This document shows positions 1 through 11,214 of a DNA stretch of 64,000 nt, one piece after another (positions within the stretch are counted from its first letter, which is position 1; every line of letters begins with the position of its first letter). The notes beneath the pieces are model-generated. The model was given only the letters and a program-made list of their open reading frames with translations, was not told the DNA's origin and made no database searches. Origin of the DNA: Peromyscus leucopus (taxonomy: Eukaryota > Chordata > Mammalia > Rodentia > Cricetidae); contig NC_051070.1 in NCBI RefSeq assembly GCF_004664715.2, positions 69,940,200 through 70,004,199 of the forward strand, written 5' to 3'. Made by a program: the position numbers and the translations under genes.

Positions 1-410
1 TTCTAATTAGTCCAGTACTTTACAACTGAATCTCTCACTAAATTTTAAGATGTAGAGAAAATGGAGACAATTCTTTGCCAGAATGTGATGTGAATCTGGT
101 CTAGTCCAGGTCCCAGTGGAGTTTTTCGTCCCAGTGGAGTTTTTCATCCCGTCTAAAGCATGATGGCTGCTCATGGCTGCTCATCACTTTCTGCATCACA
201 TTTCCACTACTGGCATTCGGTCTTCTCAGCTCCCACCAGAATCGCACTGATCACATATTAAGGCCAGCTTCTAGCATTCTAAGCCTTCTATAGCCTACCT
301 CTCTAAAAACCTCCAAATTTCTACAACTAATTCTAAAGCTTAAGAATCACATGGTCAGAGCCAGTCAAAGCAAAATCTGACTAATTGTAACTATTTTTTT
401 CATGTGTATG
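1..410. other. No gene recognised; short tandem duplication
   Basis: No coding or repeat family recognised, except an 18-bp imperfect direct duplication (tcccagtggagtttttc) near 110-148 and a smaller gctcatggctgctcat duplication near 165-185. Confidence 0.5.
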
Positions 411-750
411 TTAACCAGACGTTTTGTTTCTGTGACAAACACCTGAGATGAACCAGTTAAGGAAAGAAGGATTTATAGTTTCAGAAGTAGGTTGGCCCAT
501 TGTTGTTGGTGTGAGGTGAGGCTGAAAGCAGAGTGGAGAGAGGGAGAGGGAGAGACAGAGACAGAGAGAGAGAGGCAGAGACAGAGAGACAGGGAGAGAT
601 TTCCAGGCCAAGATATAGCCTGAAGGACATGTCTCAGAGACCTACTTCCTCTTGATAATCCCCATTCCCTAAAGTTTCCAGCTACCACCTTGGTCCCCAG
701 AATTCAGTACATGAGCCTCTGGGAAGCATTTTATAATCAAACCATTACAG
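411..750 (-). repeat. Diverged interspersed repeat, MaLR/RMER-like, with GA-rich core
   Basis: Antisense-looking rodent repeat with a (GAGA)-rich simple stretch at 537-597. Open frames here are low complexity. Family assignment is uncertain. Confidence 0.4.
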
Positions 751-774
751 AGATCTTGGTTGGCAAAGCAAGAT

Positions 775-1120
775 GAAGGGCCGAGGGAAACTTGTTACAA
801 TTTATTTTAAAAACATAGGAAGGCGACCTTGGTGGGTTGGAGCCAAGGGGCCCCAGAAAGTCACGCCACACAACAGAACTCACAATGGAGGGTTATTGGG
901 GAGACAAGAGCTGAGGAGAGAAGAAGAGGAGGAGGAAGAGAAGGAGCAGAGTAGAGGACAGATACCCGTCCCTGAAGAGACAGGAGGTGGGCAAGGCCGG
1001 TCTTTTATAAGGGGGCATAGGGAATGTGCACCGGGCGGGGGGGGGGTGCTCTTAGTAGCTGCAGCTGAGGACATATCCTGTCAGGACCCTAAGGACAGGC
1101 CAGTACAGGTGCCTGAATGC
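775..1120 (-). repeat. LTR-like element, minus orientation
   Basis: On the minus strand there is a TTATAAAAGA TATA-type box (around 1013-1004) followed downstream by a polypyrimidine region and AATAAA (near 800), the layout of a solo LTR. A run of ten G lies at about 1038-1047. Ends were not defined. The open frame here on the plus strand is purine-rich low complexity. Confidence 0.5.
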
Positions 1121-2725
1121 TTGCGGTAAGCGTAGCACAGTCTCTGAGGTGAGAGTTTACTCACCGGACTGACTGTGGTGCTTCCTCATGGAACGCAGCC
1201 AAATTTTCTGATGCAGCAATAGTCACTAGAACTGAGAGTTACTGTTGACTAGAAATAGAGACTCCGATGGATTTCCTCTTCTATTTAGTCTTCCAGTGTT
1301 TGGGCACTTTATCTAGCACAATATAAGGAAACTTTTTATATCTCATCGTGGGACCAAAATACTTGACAAATGCAACACGAGGAAAAGGAGGACTTGTTTT
1401 GGCTCGTGGTTTGAAGGTAGAGTGCATTGTCATAGGAAACCCATTATGGCAAGCGGGCCTCTAACTGTGCAGCGGGCGCTTGAGGCCGCTGGTCATTGCG
1501 TTCTTAGGAAGCAGAGGGAGATGGAAGCCCGCAGTCTGTAGCTCACTTTCTCCTTTCCCCCCTTTTTTTTCTTCCTGACCCCACCCCACGAGGTTGTGCT
1601 GCCCACATTCATGATGTGCATTCTCTGCTCAGTTAAACCTCTCTGGAAACCCTGTATCTACGTGTGTGTGCCCTAGGTGCTTGTAAAATCCAGTTAGGTT
1701 GACAATGAAAATAATCACCATCCCAAGACAAACCCACGCTGGGTACCAGCAATCGTCTCTCTCTGCTTCCGGCCAGCAGAGTCTGCATGAACACCACCTC
1801 GTTCGTAATTCCATGCATTTTGTGCTACAGTGGGCTATGACCTCACAAACCACAGGCCCAGATTACCCATTCCTTACGTCGCTTTTGACAGCTGTGTGGT
1901 TACAACAGCAAGAAAAGGAAATAATATGCTGACCATGAGTACAGCGCCTCACATACGCAGACAGTGTGGAGTTCCTCTGAGTGGGTGGATAGGGGCTTCT
2001 GGGGGAACTTGCAGACCACATCTACCTCAGGCTGCTGATCTTAGACTCTGGAAGCCATTGGTCTTCCATGTTTTGTGGTAGTGTGATATTCAGTGGCACC
2101 TGAGCAGGACAAAAGTGAGGAGTGTGGAAAAAAATGTGGTCGAACCTCAAATTAGCGCCATTTCCTAAGGACAGCATAGGATCCGGTGATTAAAGGCATG
2201 AGTTCTGAGGAAAGAGTCCAAAAGGGTTTGGTAATGAAGAGTGTTTGCCATGACTGAAGGAGGGAACTAAAGAAGAGAAGATTTGGTCTCTAAGTCGTTA
2301 CAATTATGCAAAGATGCCACAAAGCATAGCTTCTAGCTTCATGAGTACATGCAGATACATGCGTATATTTCTATACATTTTGATAATAGGTCTAAAATGT
2401 ACATCACAAACTCAAAGCAGCACTGGCTTCTAGATAAGAGGGTGCCCTGGGCAGAGGGTGCCTAAACTTTTATATATTATACAAGAACTTAAAAAAAAAT
2501 CACAGGACATTCATTTCTTCTACATGTAAATTAAATTAGCTTAAATACATGGGCATTTTGAAACAGTTATGACAAGTCTTATTTGGAGCTACTGACTTAA
2601 TCTCTTGTAAAAGCCTGTTAAAATTTCTGTGAAGTATCTCATTCCTTCCCCATGCAATGCTTTCCATGCTGTTCAGTACATACAGAGTGAAGCCCTTTAT
2701 TAGAGACAGACACATACAGATCACA
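1121..2725. other. Unassigned intergenic DNA
   Basis: No V segment, RNA gene or clear repeat family recognised. Open frames are short and unlike known proteins. Confidence 0.45.
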
Positions 2726-2728
2726 CAC

Positions 2729-2729
<1 letters not shown>

Positions 2730-2776
<47 letters not shown>

Positions 2777-2860
2777 ACAGAGTTCATTTAACATACAGAC
2801 ACATACACAGCACACAGAGACAGTCACACACAGACACATACAGCTCATATAACAGACAGA
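2730..2860. repeat. (CA)n microsatellite with degenerate CACAGACA tail
   Basis: About 47 bp of near-pure CA (2730-2776) followed by imperfect CA/CAGA repeats to about 2860. Overlapping Cys/Val-rich open frames on the minus strand are artefacts. Confidence 0.95.
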
Positions 2861-2984
2861 CACGTAGGGGTAGACACACGGACGTAGGGACAAACAGATT
2901 CACATGATAGTCCTCAGACAGGCACAGGTTCCACCTCCTGTGACAGACAGAGGACAAAAGACACAGGGAGCAAGAAGTAGAGAT

Positions 2985-3489
2985 GGAGGAGAATGCCTTA
3001 AGGTGTGTTACTTTTGTTTATGTTGCATTTGTTCAACTCTGTGAGGCTGTGTTACTGTGCTGTGCCTGTGTAAAACACCCGATGGTCTAATAAAGAGCTG
3101 AACGGCCAATAGCAAGACAGGAGAAAGGATAGGCGGGGCTGGCAGGCAGATAATATATATATATATATTATTATATATTATATATATATATACAGAGAGA
3201 AATCTGGGAGGAAGGATCTAGGAACCAGAGAAGGAGGAGGACTCCAGGGGCCAGCCACCCATCTACACAGCCAGCCATGGAGTAAGAAACAAAGAAAGGC
3301 ATACAGGAATAGAAAAGGAAAAGCCCAGAGGTAAAAGGTAGACAGGATAATCTAAAGTAAAAAAGCTGGCTAGAAACTAAGCCAAGCTGAGGCCAGGCAT
3401 TCATAATTAAGAATAAGCTTCTGTGTCTGATTTACTTGAGAGCTGGGTGGTAGGCCCCCCAGAAAAGTGGAAAAAAAAACCCAACAACA
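2985..3489 (+). mobile_element. LTR element, same family as 63160-63733
   Basis: Shares with the 63.2-kb copy the blocks ttaaggtgtgttacttttg, aaaacacccgatggtctaat, gagctgaacggccaatag and ggatagg(c/t)ggggctggcagg, and the end gctgggtggt...ggcccccc. An AT microsatellite (3150-3192) is inserted. The 5' end is more degenerate than in the other copy and no target-site duplication was found. Confidence 0.75.
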
Positions 3490-3931
3490 TAGAGAACTCA
3501 AATATGGATTCATTCTTGGTTAAAGACTCCAAGGGGAAGTGTTTTTATTTCTTTCCTTAATGAGACACTGATGCATTATTGATAACTCAGAGTTAATCTC
3601 TAATGTATTATAATCCAAGCAAATCAGGATAAAGCTAAAGTAGGAAAGAGGAGAAAGGATTTGCTTAGCCCAAACAGTGAAGCCATGTGTTACAATAGCC
3701 TATGAGCTACAGTTATGATCTATTATTAGAGCAATTTAAATTCCCAAGCCCTGGAAGTATTTTGCTTATATTGATAGAGTCATTTTGCTTACTATTGCAC
3801 AGAGCAATGGTTCCTCTGATCCAATATCTTCTAACTACCATGATGTCTTTTGCAGAAATACCCAAACCAAAACCAAAACCAAAACCAAAGGACAGACTTA
3901 CATGTGTGCGTGTGCCATGCCTTCTGCCTGA
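3490..3931. other. 3' flank of the divergent V segment
   Basis: No gene recognised. Contains (AAACC)n-like repeats at 3862-3891. Confidence 0.45.
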
Positions 3932-3970
3932 GGTTTCTGTGTGGCTGCCCTATGAGATGCTATCTTTGTG
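3932..3970 (-). promoter_or_regulatory. 23-RSS of the divergent V segment
   Basis: Recombination signal directly abutting the V exon. On the minus strand the heptamer is CACAAAG (3970-3964), two mismatches from CACAGTG but keeping the essential CAC. The spacer is exactly 23 bp. The nonamer is ACAGAAACC (3940-3932), 8 of 9 to consensus. The strong nonamer and exact spacing make this a real RSS despite the weak heptamer. Confidence 0.85.
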
Positions 3971-4411
3971 CTTGCCAATGCACAGAAATAAAGGGCTGTA
4001 TCAGCAGGAATCAGGGTTTTGATCTGCAAATCTATGGAATGTGCTGTACTCTTTGAATAGAACCGTTCTAAGGCAAAACCAGCAACCCCCTTCTCAGGGT
4101 TTCCCCACCCTCTGTGGAGGATATATTCTGGTGCCTTGTTTGGATGCTGTCGAAACCAATAGAGGACGACATAGTCTGTGGAGGAGGCACTGTAACGGCA
4201 GCGCAAGCTCACAGACCCCCCTTCTGCTGCAGATAGCCCCGTGTCCTGGGACGTGATCCAGTCTGCTCTTCCAAGCCCTGCCACATGAAACACACAGCAG
4301 AGAGTGTTAAACAAGGGTCTTCCTCCACGAGGGCGGACTCGGGTGCTGGATAGAACTGTTACCTGGGAGGGCCAGTGCCAGAAGTGAAGTGAAGATAAAT
4401 GGCCCATGCAT
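3971..4411 (-). CDS. Divergent T-cell receptor alpha/delta V gene segment, subgroup not recognised
   Basis: Encodes a TCR variable domain that would be joined by RAG to a J (or D) segment and displayed on T cells. Leader exon 4363-4411 (49 bp) starts MHGPFIFTSLLALALP, a good signal peptide; an overlapping downstream ATG at 4407 is in another frame and gives no hydrophobic leader. The 85-bp intron 4278-4362 has GT (4362-4361) and AG (4279-4278). The V exon 3971-4277 (307 bp) is open across the splice (codon G|GG) and carries Cys in SLRCRY, Trp in LYWFRQ and Cys in LYFCALA. FR3 is long (FALERFYSKSTAHSIDLQIK), so the exon is about 13-23 bp longer than its neighbours. It lies 17 kb downstream of TRAV35, where human has TRAV36 and later segments, yet it resembles no human or mouse subgroup I remember. 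Looks functional; a subgroup lost from mouse and human is possible. V-segment identity is secure, subgroup is not. Confidence 0.88.
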
Positions 4412-5215
4412 TGTTTCTTCTGAAGTCCTGAGTAGTTTGATATCTTACAATATTCAGTGGATACTTCAGGCTGGTAGTGTCTCTCAGACAAGGTCCTGGG
4501 AGGTGGCTTCTGGCTGGCTCTTATCCCAGGTCAGAAATGGGAGGAGCTCAGTTTAACTAGAGAATTGCCTGAAGGAACTGAAACAGTTCTCCATAATTGG
4601 AGAAATACTCATTGTTCATCTGAGATAGTCTGAATATGTTGTATCTGGATTTATTTTTTTTCCCATGCTCCTGGACACAGGTAAATGGGTTAACAGTTAG
4701 CAGTGATGATGTCTGTAGGTTAGGGTTGTGTGTTCCTTTATTTTTCTTTGATAGGGGATGGATATTAGTTTTAGAACAAGGTTACTTTGGTGACAGGTTA
4801 GTCCTGTGAGATGTCAATTCCGTTTGGCATTTGTGACCATGTGAAAGAGGCACGAGAGGAAAGGAAGCTCTCTAGTCTGGCCGCACAACCTCTTCGAGGA
4901 GAGCTGCCTCTCCAGCTTCTAGTTTACAGACTCATCACACCGCTGCACCCCCAGTACTCGGAAGGTTTACACAGGGTGTGCTCTGTTTTCAGAGGCTTTT
5001 TATGATAATAAGTGTTCAAATTAGTGTGTGATATGCTCAGAGGAGTCTTCTGTCTTTTTAATGAGGCACTTGATACTTGGAACAACATTAAAATACAGAG
5101 TATAAGTAAGAATTGGGCAAATCAGGAGAAAGACTTCTGCTTGAATGAAGTAATGCTACCCAATGGTTTCTACCCTTTCTTATTTGCTAAGTCGGGCAAT
5201 AAAAGTTTCAGACTT
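4412..5215. other. 5' flank of the divergent V segment
   Basis: Would hold the V promoter. I see no motif I can call with confidence, and no repeat family. Confidence 0.4.
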
Positions 5216-6340
5216 TCTTTTCTCTTTTTCTTTCTTTTTTTTTGTAATCTTTGTATTGGTTTTTTGGAATTTCATATTATCATGTACCTCAATCCCACTC
5301 ATTTCCAAGACCTTCCATGTCTACTCTCCACCCTTGTAACCTCCCCACAGAAGAAAATTAAAAAAAAAATAGAAATAAAAATAAAAAAATCATTTCATTC
5401 CTCCTTCTTTCCTGCCTCTCTATCACCTATTCATTTGTCTTAGTGGCATTGGGAGCTGTGGTCTGTCACACAGTCTACCCTTTTGCCCAAACAGTTTTAC
5501 TTGCAAATGTTCTTTGCATGAAGTTGCTGGTCAGGTTCAAGGCCTCTGGTTTCCGCTACACCATCAGTACTGGACCCTCACTGAGCTCCTCTCAGATGTC
5601 CTGATGTTGCTGCCCGAGTCATGGAGATCCTGTGGCTGTGGTTCCACATGACTGGCCCCTTCACATGTTCCAGCAAGTCATGGGTGGGGTAGATGTTGGG
5701 CCAAATCAAAGTCCTGGATGTAGTCCTGGGTGGTAGCTGAGTTGGTGAGCCCATTCCTCCACCAGGGACCCCCTCCCTCCATGAGGGGCGGTGGCAGCTA
5801 ACGAGGCGCAGGACCAGCTCTCCTGTGCCCAGGCCACTGTGGACAGCTCTCTTGTTAGGGGCTGGATCAGCTGTCCCAGGGCCAATGAGGGGTGGGACCA
5901 GCTCAGCATGAGCCTTGGACATCAACATGACCTCAGGTGGCAGTCCAGACCATGGGCATCTGCATGGCCTTTGGTGGTAACATGGGCCATGAACATCAAC
6001 ATAGACCCCAGATTTGATAGGGTCATAGACTCAGACATGGCCTCCAGTGACAGCAAAGGTCTGGACATCACATGGCCTCAGGAGGCAGTGCAAGCCACTC
6101 ACATCAGCCTCACCACTGTTTTGTCTCCAAGTTCTGCCTCTCTCCACGACACCGGAACCACTCTTCTTCCCTTTCTCTCCCTTCATATACCTGCTCATCA
6201 TAGTGGTGCTCGTTAGACTTGTGGCCTCTGTCTGTCTGTCTTCTGTCTGGCCATCTTCTCTCTGGCCTGAGCCTCATGGTGGCAGGCTGGACCTGTGGCC
6301 TCTGGCTGCCTCTCTAGGCTTTCTTATTACTACTAATATG
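5216..6340 (-). repeat. Composite GC-rich dispersed repeat, copy A
   Basis: Same family as 28715-31075. Left end shares gtggcattgggagc, ttcaaggcctctggtttc, catggagatcctgtgg and similar blocks; middle consists of loosely repeated ggcctc/gacatc/catggcc units; right end shares tacctgctcatcat. On the minus strand the left end gives a T-rich to A-rich 3' terminus. Family name not recognised. Long open frames in both directions follow from low stop-codon density. Confidence 0.65.
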
Positions 6341-7091
6341 TCTAGTCTAGGTGGAAGACAAAACAACTGTAACAGTAGAGGTAATGTACAGACTAGTTTC
6401 AGGACCAGTCCTGATCAGAGAGGGTTTCATTTTCACCATGGGGCAGAATGTACAGTAATGTGGTTCATATACATACTCCACAGCCTAACTGTGGCAACTG
6501 AATATGGGATGAAGATGACTAGGAATTCCATGCCTCCACAACACAGAAGAAGGCAGCTGAGACTCTAGACTGGGAGGTGGTCATGTGTAGGGTTCTGCAT
6601 AGTTTTTTTTTTTTTTCTGTCTAAGGTGCTGTTTAACCTTCTAGACTTTCCCCACGTGAATCAATAAGTGAGAATTTTCTTTTGTTACTTGCATTGGTGT
6701 GAGCTTTGCAAAATGTCAGTTCATAACCATAGTTGAAAGTTGCATGATCTTCGTGGATGATCAGAGACAGGGAATGCTGTCCTGCTTTGCCCTTGCTGCT
6801 CACCCCTGTGCAGGAAGATTAACATACCAAGAAAAGGAATTGTCAGATCGTCTTCCCCAAGACCATAATTATTCTCCACTGGGAGTATAAGGCTTCCTCC
6901 AAGGCAGGATGAATTCTGCTTTCCTACTTTTCTAATGATCAGTTCTCAGGTTTACTTGGCTATCCCTGACTCACAAACTCAGTTCAGGGAAAAAGATCAC
7001 TAGTGAAGTCTGTGTCCAGTCCATCCTTTGAGTTTTTGGATTATTTTCCTGTGAAATGTGATTATTTTCCCTCTTACCAATACCATGTTAC

Positions 7092-7095
<4 letters not shown>
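6341..7095. other. Unassigned DNA
   Basis: No gene or confident repeat family. A poly-T run sits at 6603-6616. Confidence 0.4.
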
Positions 7096-7128
<33 letters not shown>

Positions 7129-7162
7129 ACACAGACACACACAGACACAGACACAGACACAG

Positions 7163-7228
<66 letters not shown>
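7096..7228. repeat. Compound (CA)n/(CAGA)n/(GA)n microsatellite
   Basis: CA repeats, then CAGACA units, then about 28 GA units. The His/Thr and Arg/Glu open frames here are artefacts. Confidence 0.95.
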
Positions 7229-7229
<1 letters not shown>

Positions 7230-7897
7230 CAGAAACAGCTATTTAGTTATTAAGCTAACAAAAAATTGTGTGATTTGGCTCCAGTTTAAATTCAGATCCT
7301 TCCCACTAAATCGTCTGTGGGAATCACTGGCAATGGAACACTGCCATCTTGTGTGCTGGCACAGAATACCTGGAAATTTGTATTTGTTCCTATTACCAGT
7401 GGCTGTATTTTATTCTGACCTTCTCCCTCTGTTGAAGGACAGACTATCCCAAGCCACACTCATTCTATTACTCAATGGCTCCATAGGCAATGAAAAATGT
7501 GAAAAATGTAGAACCCCAACCACAGTCTAAACCCCTCCCCAACATGCCTTCACTCAGAACTCTTTTTTTGGTTAGTATTTCAATAATAAATTATATTGTA
7601 TTTTCATTAAAATTACAGTACTGATTATCATCTAGTCTCATAAGGTCACTTATTCTCAGTACCTTGAACAGCCATCCATGCTACAATGGCAGTTAAAAAT
7701 AAAGGCATGAATGTTTGAAATGGAATTGTAGGGATGAGGGTTGATGGATGGAAGGGAGGAAGGAAGAAGGGGGGGGTTACAGTGATCAGAATAAACTTCA
7801 TACATGTAGGAATTTGCCAAAGAACACATTCAATAAAAAATAAAGTAGATCTTTCTTCCTGTTCTCTAAATAATCTCTAAAGCATCATAAACTGTAA

Positions 7898-7898
<1 letters not shown>

Positions 7899-7948
<50 letters not shown>
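7899..7948. repeat. (GT)n microsatellite
   Basis: About 22 near-perfect TG units. Confidence 0.95.
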
Positions 7949-7951
<3 letters not shown>

Positions 7952-8049
7952 TGGGATGCTTGTTGAACATTCACACAGACAGTAGAGTATTCCCACAACT
8001 GTTGCAGATCATGGTACCCTAGTACATGTGTCTACTCTGCCTTCTTCAT

Positions 8050-8050
<1 letters not shown>

Positions 8051-8094
<44 letters not shown>

Positions 8095-8190
8095 ACACAG
8101 AGTTTTGTTATGTAGCTCAGGTTGGCCTCAAACTTTCTATTTTCCTGCCTTCACTTCTAGAATGCTGGGATTAAAGATGTGCACGAGAAT
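8051..8190 (-). mobile_element. Partial B1 SINE, antisense, with 43-bp poly-T
   Basis: An uninterrupted 43-base T run (8051-8093) precedes antisense B1 sequence (gacacag...gtagctcaggttggcctcaaac...gctgggattaaag). Together they are the A-tail and right part of a minus-strand B1. Confidence 0.85.
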
Positions 8191-9770
8191 GCTTGGATTG
8201 ATATATCTGCAATTATTTTTGAGTAAGGCTACTTCCTTTTATAATGATTTAAATGAGCAGCTAAGATTTCATTTCAAGAGAGCTGATATGCACAGCTTTG
8301 GTTATGCATCTTGAAGAAATGTTCAGTTCTTAAGAAAATGAAATTATATATTTTCCTGTCATTGAATTTTTGCCCAAATAATATATCTTAAATGTATTAT
8401 CATATTATTGCATAGAGATATACACTGTTTTTCCTTAAATGGCTGACTATATTCTGCAATATGAATATATTATAATTTAGCCATTGACAGTTACTGAATA
8501 CACGCATTGATTGCTTCTAGTTTCTTTCTCAGTGTGGTGTTTACTGAGACATTTTGCTGGATAATTTTTATTAGATTTATGGATTACTTTATATTTTTTA
8601 TTTATAATTTTTTAAATGATCAAATATTCTCTTGCATTCATTTTAATAAACATTCTAGATGCTTTTGAAAGGTATTTAATATCCTGATAAAAGAAAAAAG
8701 GTGAAGCCACTGCTTAGTCTGTCACATCTTTCTTCTGAAATTACCCATGGTGCCTATAGGTACATCACCATTTAGTGATCATGCAGCATCAGATACTTCC
8801 CCTGACAGGTGTTGGTGATGAAAAGCTTCAGCTTTGCCTTTTGGTGTGATGTGACTTAGCTATGGAGCCTCTGCATTTGGCTTGCCTGTGTTTGTTTCGT
8901 GAGATGATCGATGGTCTTTTCCCTTAAACCTGTTTTATAAAGCTTTTCTGTTGCTTCTAACGGACAATTCTGATATCCATGAATTTTAACTGGAAAGGAG
9001 GAGTGGGATTTCCAGGGCCATTTTTACTGGAATGATTCATATGACAGTGAAATAGTTTCATGCTAGCAATTTTGTTTGAAATAGCACAGTTACTAAAAGA
9101 CAGCAGCTGTATCAGAGGGTACTTCCACAGCTGCCATTCCATGAAGAATAATGTGAGAGACTTGGACAGAGAATATAATGTGTCTTTTGTCATTTGTCTT
9201 CCCCACCGATCCAGAAGGCATAGCTGGCTGTATGTAGTTATGTTGACTTTGTCCTCTAGACTGCATGCCTCAGAGAAACCACCAGATCCTAGAACATGAT
9301 AGCAGCTGAACTAACTGAATCTTCACATCACTTCCCTCCTCTTGTGACGTCAAGAAGCCCTCAAGACACCTGCTCCAGCTCTTACTCATTCAGTGTCATT
9401 TACAAAAGAAGGCCCTGGTCTGTGCACCACTTTTCTCTGAAACACATATTCTGATTATATGTTTTTACAACATACTAGATTTTTCGTAATTTGAATACCA
9501 GGGTATTCTAAGTGAGTCAATATAAATGGCACAAAAACTTCCACTCTATTAAGACTAACCCCTTGGCTACTGAAAACTTACTTTAGTATTCTATCACCTT
9601 GATGTAGAACTTGAGATTTTATTTTTGCACCAATTTTAGATAACTTATCATCTGTATTGTGTGTTGCAAGATACATGATGTTTCTTACATCTTATTTCCT
9701 ATTGACACTCACATTTCAATTTGAATTAAATTCAATTCAGTTCCATCCAGCTCAATTCCATTGAATTCTT
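8191..9770. other. AT-rich DNA, partly old antisense L1
   Basis: 8340-8700 resembles the old antisense L1 ORF2 pattern. The rest is unassigned and I see no gene. Confidence 0.35.
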
Positions 9771-10165
9771 TTTCTTTTAATTAAAAAACAATTTGAATCT
9801 TTCAGAAATGTTTTTAATTAAGTGGAATTGCATCACTCTCCCCCTCTCTTTTCTCTATCCATCCTTTCTCAGGTATTCTCGCAATCCCATATTTTCTCCC
9901 CTACTCTCAAGTTAATAGCTTCTTTTTCTTTGATTATTACATATGTTTTCATATAAACATACACATGCATGTGCATACACAAGTATATAAACACAAACTG
10001 CTGAGTATGTTCTTGTTTGTGTGTTTATGGCTTCAGGGATGACCACTCTGCATTGGACAACCAATAAGAGGGCTCATCCCTGGAAAAGGCTAATTCTTCT
10101 ATTCCCAGAAGTCATTAGTTGCCTGTAGTTCTATATCCAAGAGTGGAATCCTGTGGGACTTTCCC
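9771..10165 (-). mobile_element. L1 (Lx-like) 3' end, antisense
   Basis: Contains the antisense L1 3'-UTR pattern also seen at 23095-23420 (accatttggtattg-like, aaccaataagaggg, attagttgcctgtagttct). Confidence 0.7.
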
Positions 10166-10580
10166 CCGCCCCTTCCATGTTAATATGCCCATTGATAGTA
10201 CCATTATTTCAGCCTCCATGGAACCAGAAAATACTATACAAGTTGCCAAGGGAAGCAACTAGACAGTCCTACCCAGACAATAACCAGCATGGCTCAATAT
10301 CCATAGAGATAAATGTAGGTACCACCCCTCACCAAAGAGGCTCCTCTTTACAGCAATTGCAGACCATAGAAAAGCACAGCCGGACACAAAGCAGATCTTA
10401 ACAGATCATAGGGAGCCCACCCCCAGTGGATACATTGCAGCTCCTGTATCTGCTATGGATATGTCTACAGTTGTATCATATGCAGCTCCTGTATCTATGG
10501 TTCAGGGAACATTGCGGAAGAGGAGGTAGAAAGATTGTAAGAACCGTAATACCAGGAAGTCTTCTGTGAAAAAGCCTCCT
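10166..10580 (+). mobile_element. L1 (Lx-like) 3'-UTR, sense
   Basis: Matches 17020-17460 and 52330-52830 through the shared blocks ccagcatgg, caccaa(a/g)g...ctctt and ttcagggaacattgcgg followed by gaaagattgtaag. It sits next to an antisense copy. Confidence 0.7.
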
Positions 10581-10879
10581 AGAAAGTTTATTTTATTAAT
10601 AACATGCTGAGCATATCAAAAATATACTGAGCAGATACGTAGAGCAAGGCTTCATGTTGGATGCTGCGATACACATAAGGTCAGGAAGGCAAAGACAAAA
10701 ATGGTTTCTTTGGCTGAAGGGCAGAATAGTTATTCTGAAGTAATTTTCACTGAAATAGATGTAGGTTCCAGATGAGTGACAATATATATTCATGAATTGT
10801 CCAAATGCCCCAAAATGTAACAAAAATATCCAGGAACAGACTCATCAACGGAAAAAAAAAAACTTAGTATACAAAGTAA

Positions 10880-11122
10880 TGGATTTTGTTTTGGCATTTC
10901 ATAATCTTTCATTATGCTTTGTTCCAGTTGCCCCTCCCTCTCAGTCTTCCCTCCCCTTCCTGGTCCCCTCTGCTTATTCCCTTCCTCATTTCTGCTACCA
11001 TGTCACACATATTTCACTCCATTCTTGTCCCTCCTCACTCAAAAAATACCTTCTAAAGTCCCCTTTCAAGATTGTCTCTCTTTCTCTCCCTCCCTCCCTC
11101 TCTCTCCACCTACCCCATCTCG

Positions 11123-11158
<36 letters not shown>

Positions 11159-11175
11159 TCACACACACACTTGAA
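10880..11175 (-). repeat. Antisense L1 3' pyrimidine-rich tail with (TC)n/(CA)n
   Basis: C/T-rich tract typical of antisense L1 3'-UTR, ending in TC and CA simple repeats (11080-11170). Confidence 0.55.
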
Positions 11176-11214
11176 CAGACATTTAAAACTAGGTTCTGAT
11201 TGTGAAAGAAATAA

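Noticed and set aside
773..1129. 118-codon plus-strand open frame
   Set aside because: Glu/Arg-rich low-complexity sequence in an LTR-like element; no recognisable domain.
7003..7530. 175-codon plus-strand frame
   Set aside because: Mostly CA/GA microsatellite translation; flanks show no known protein.
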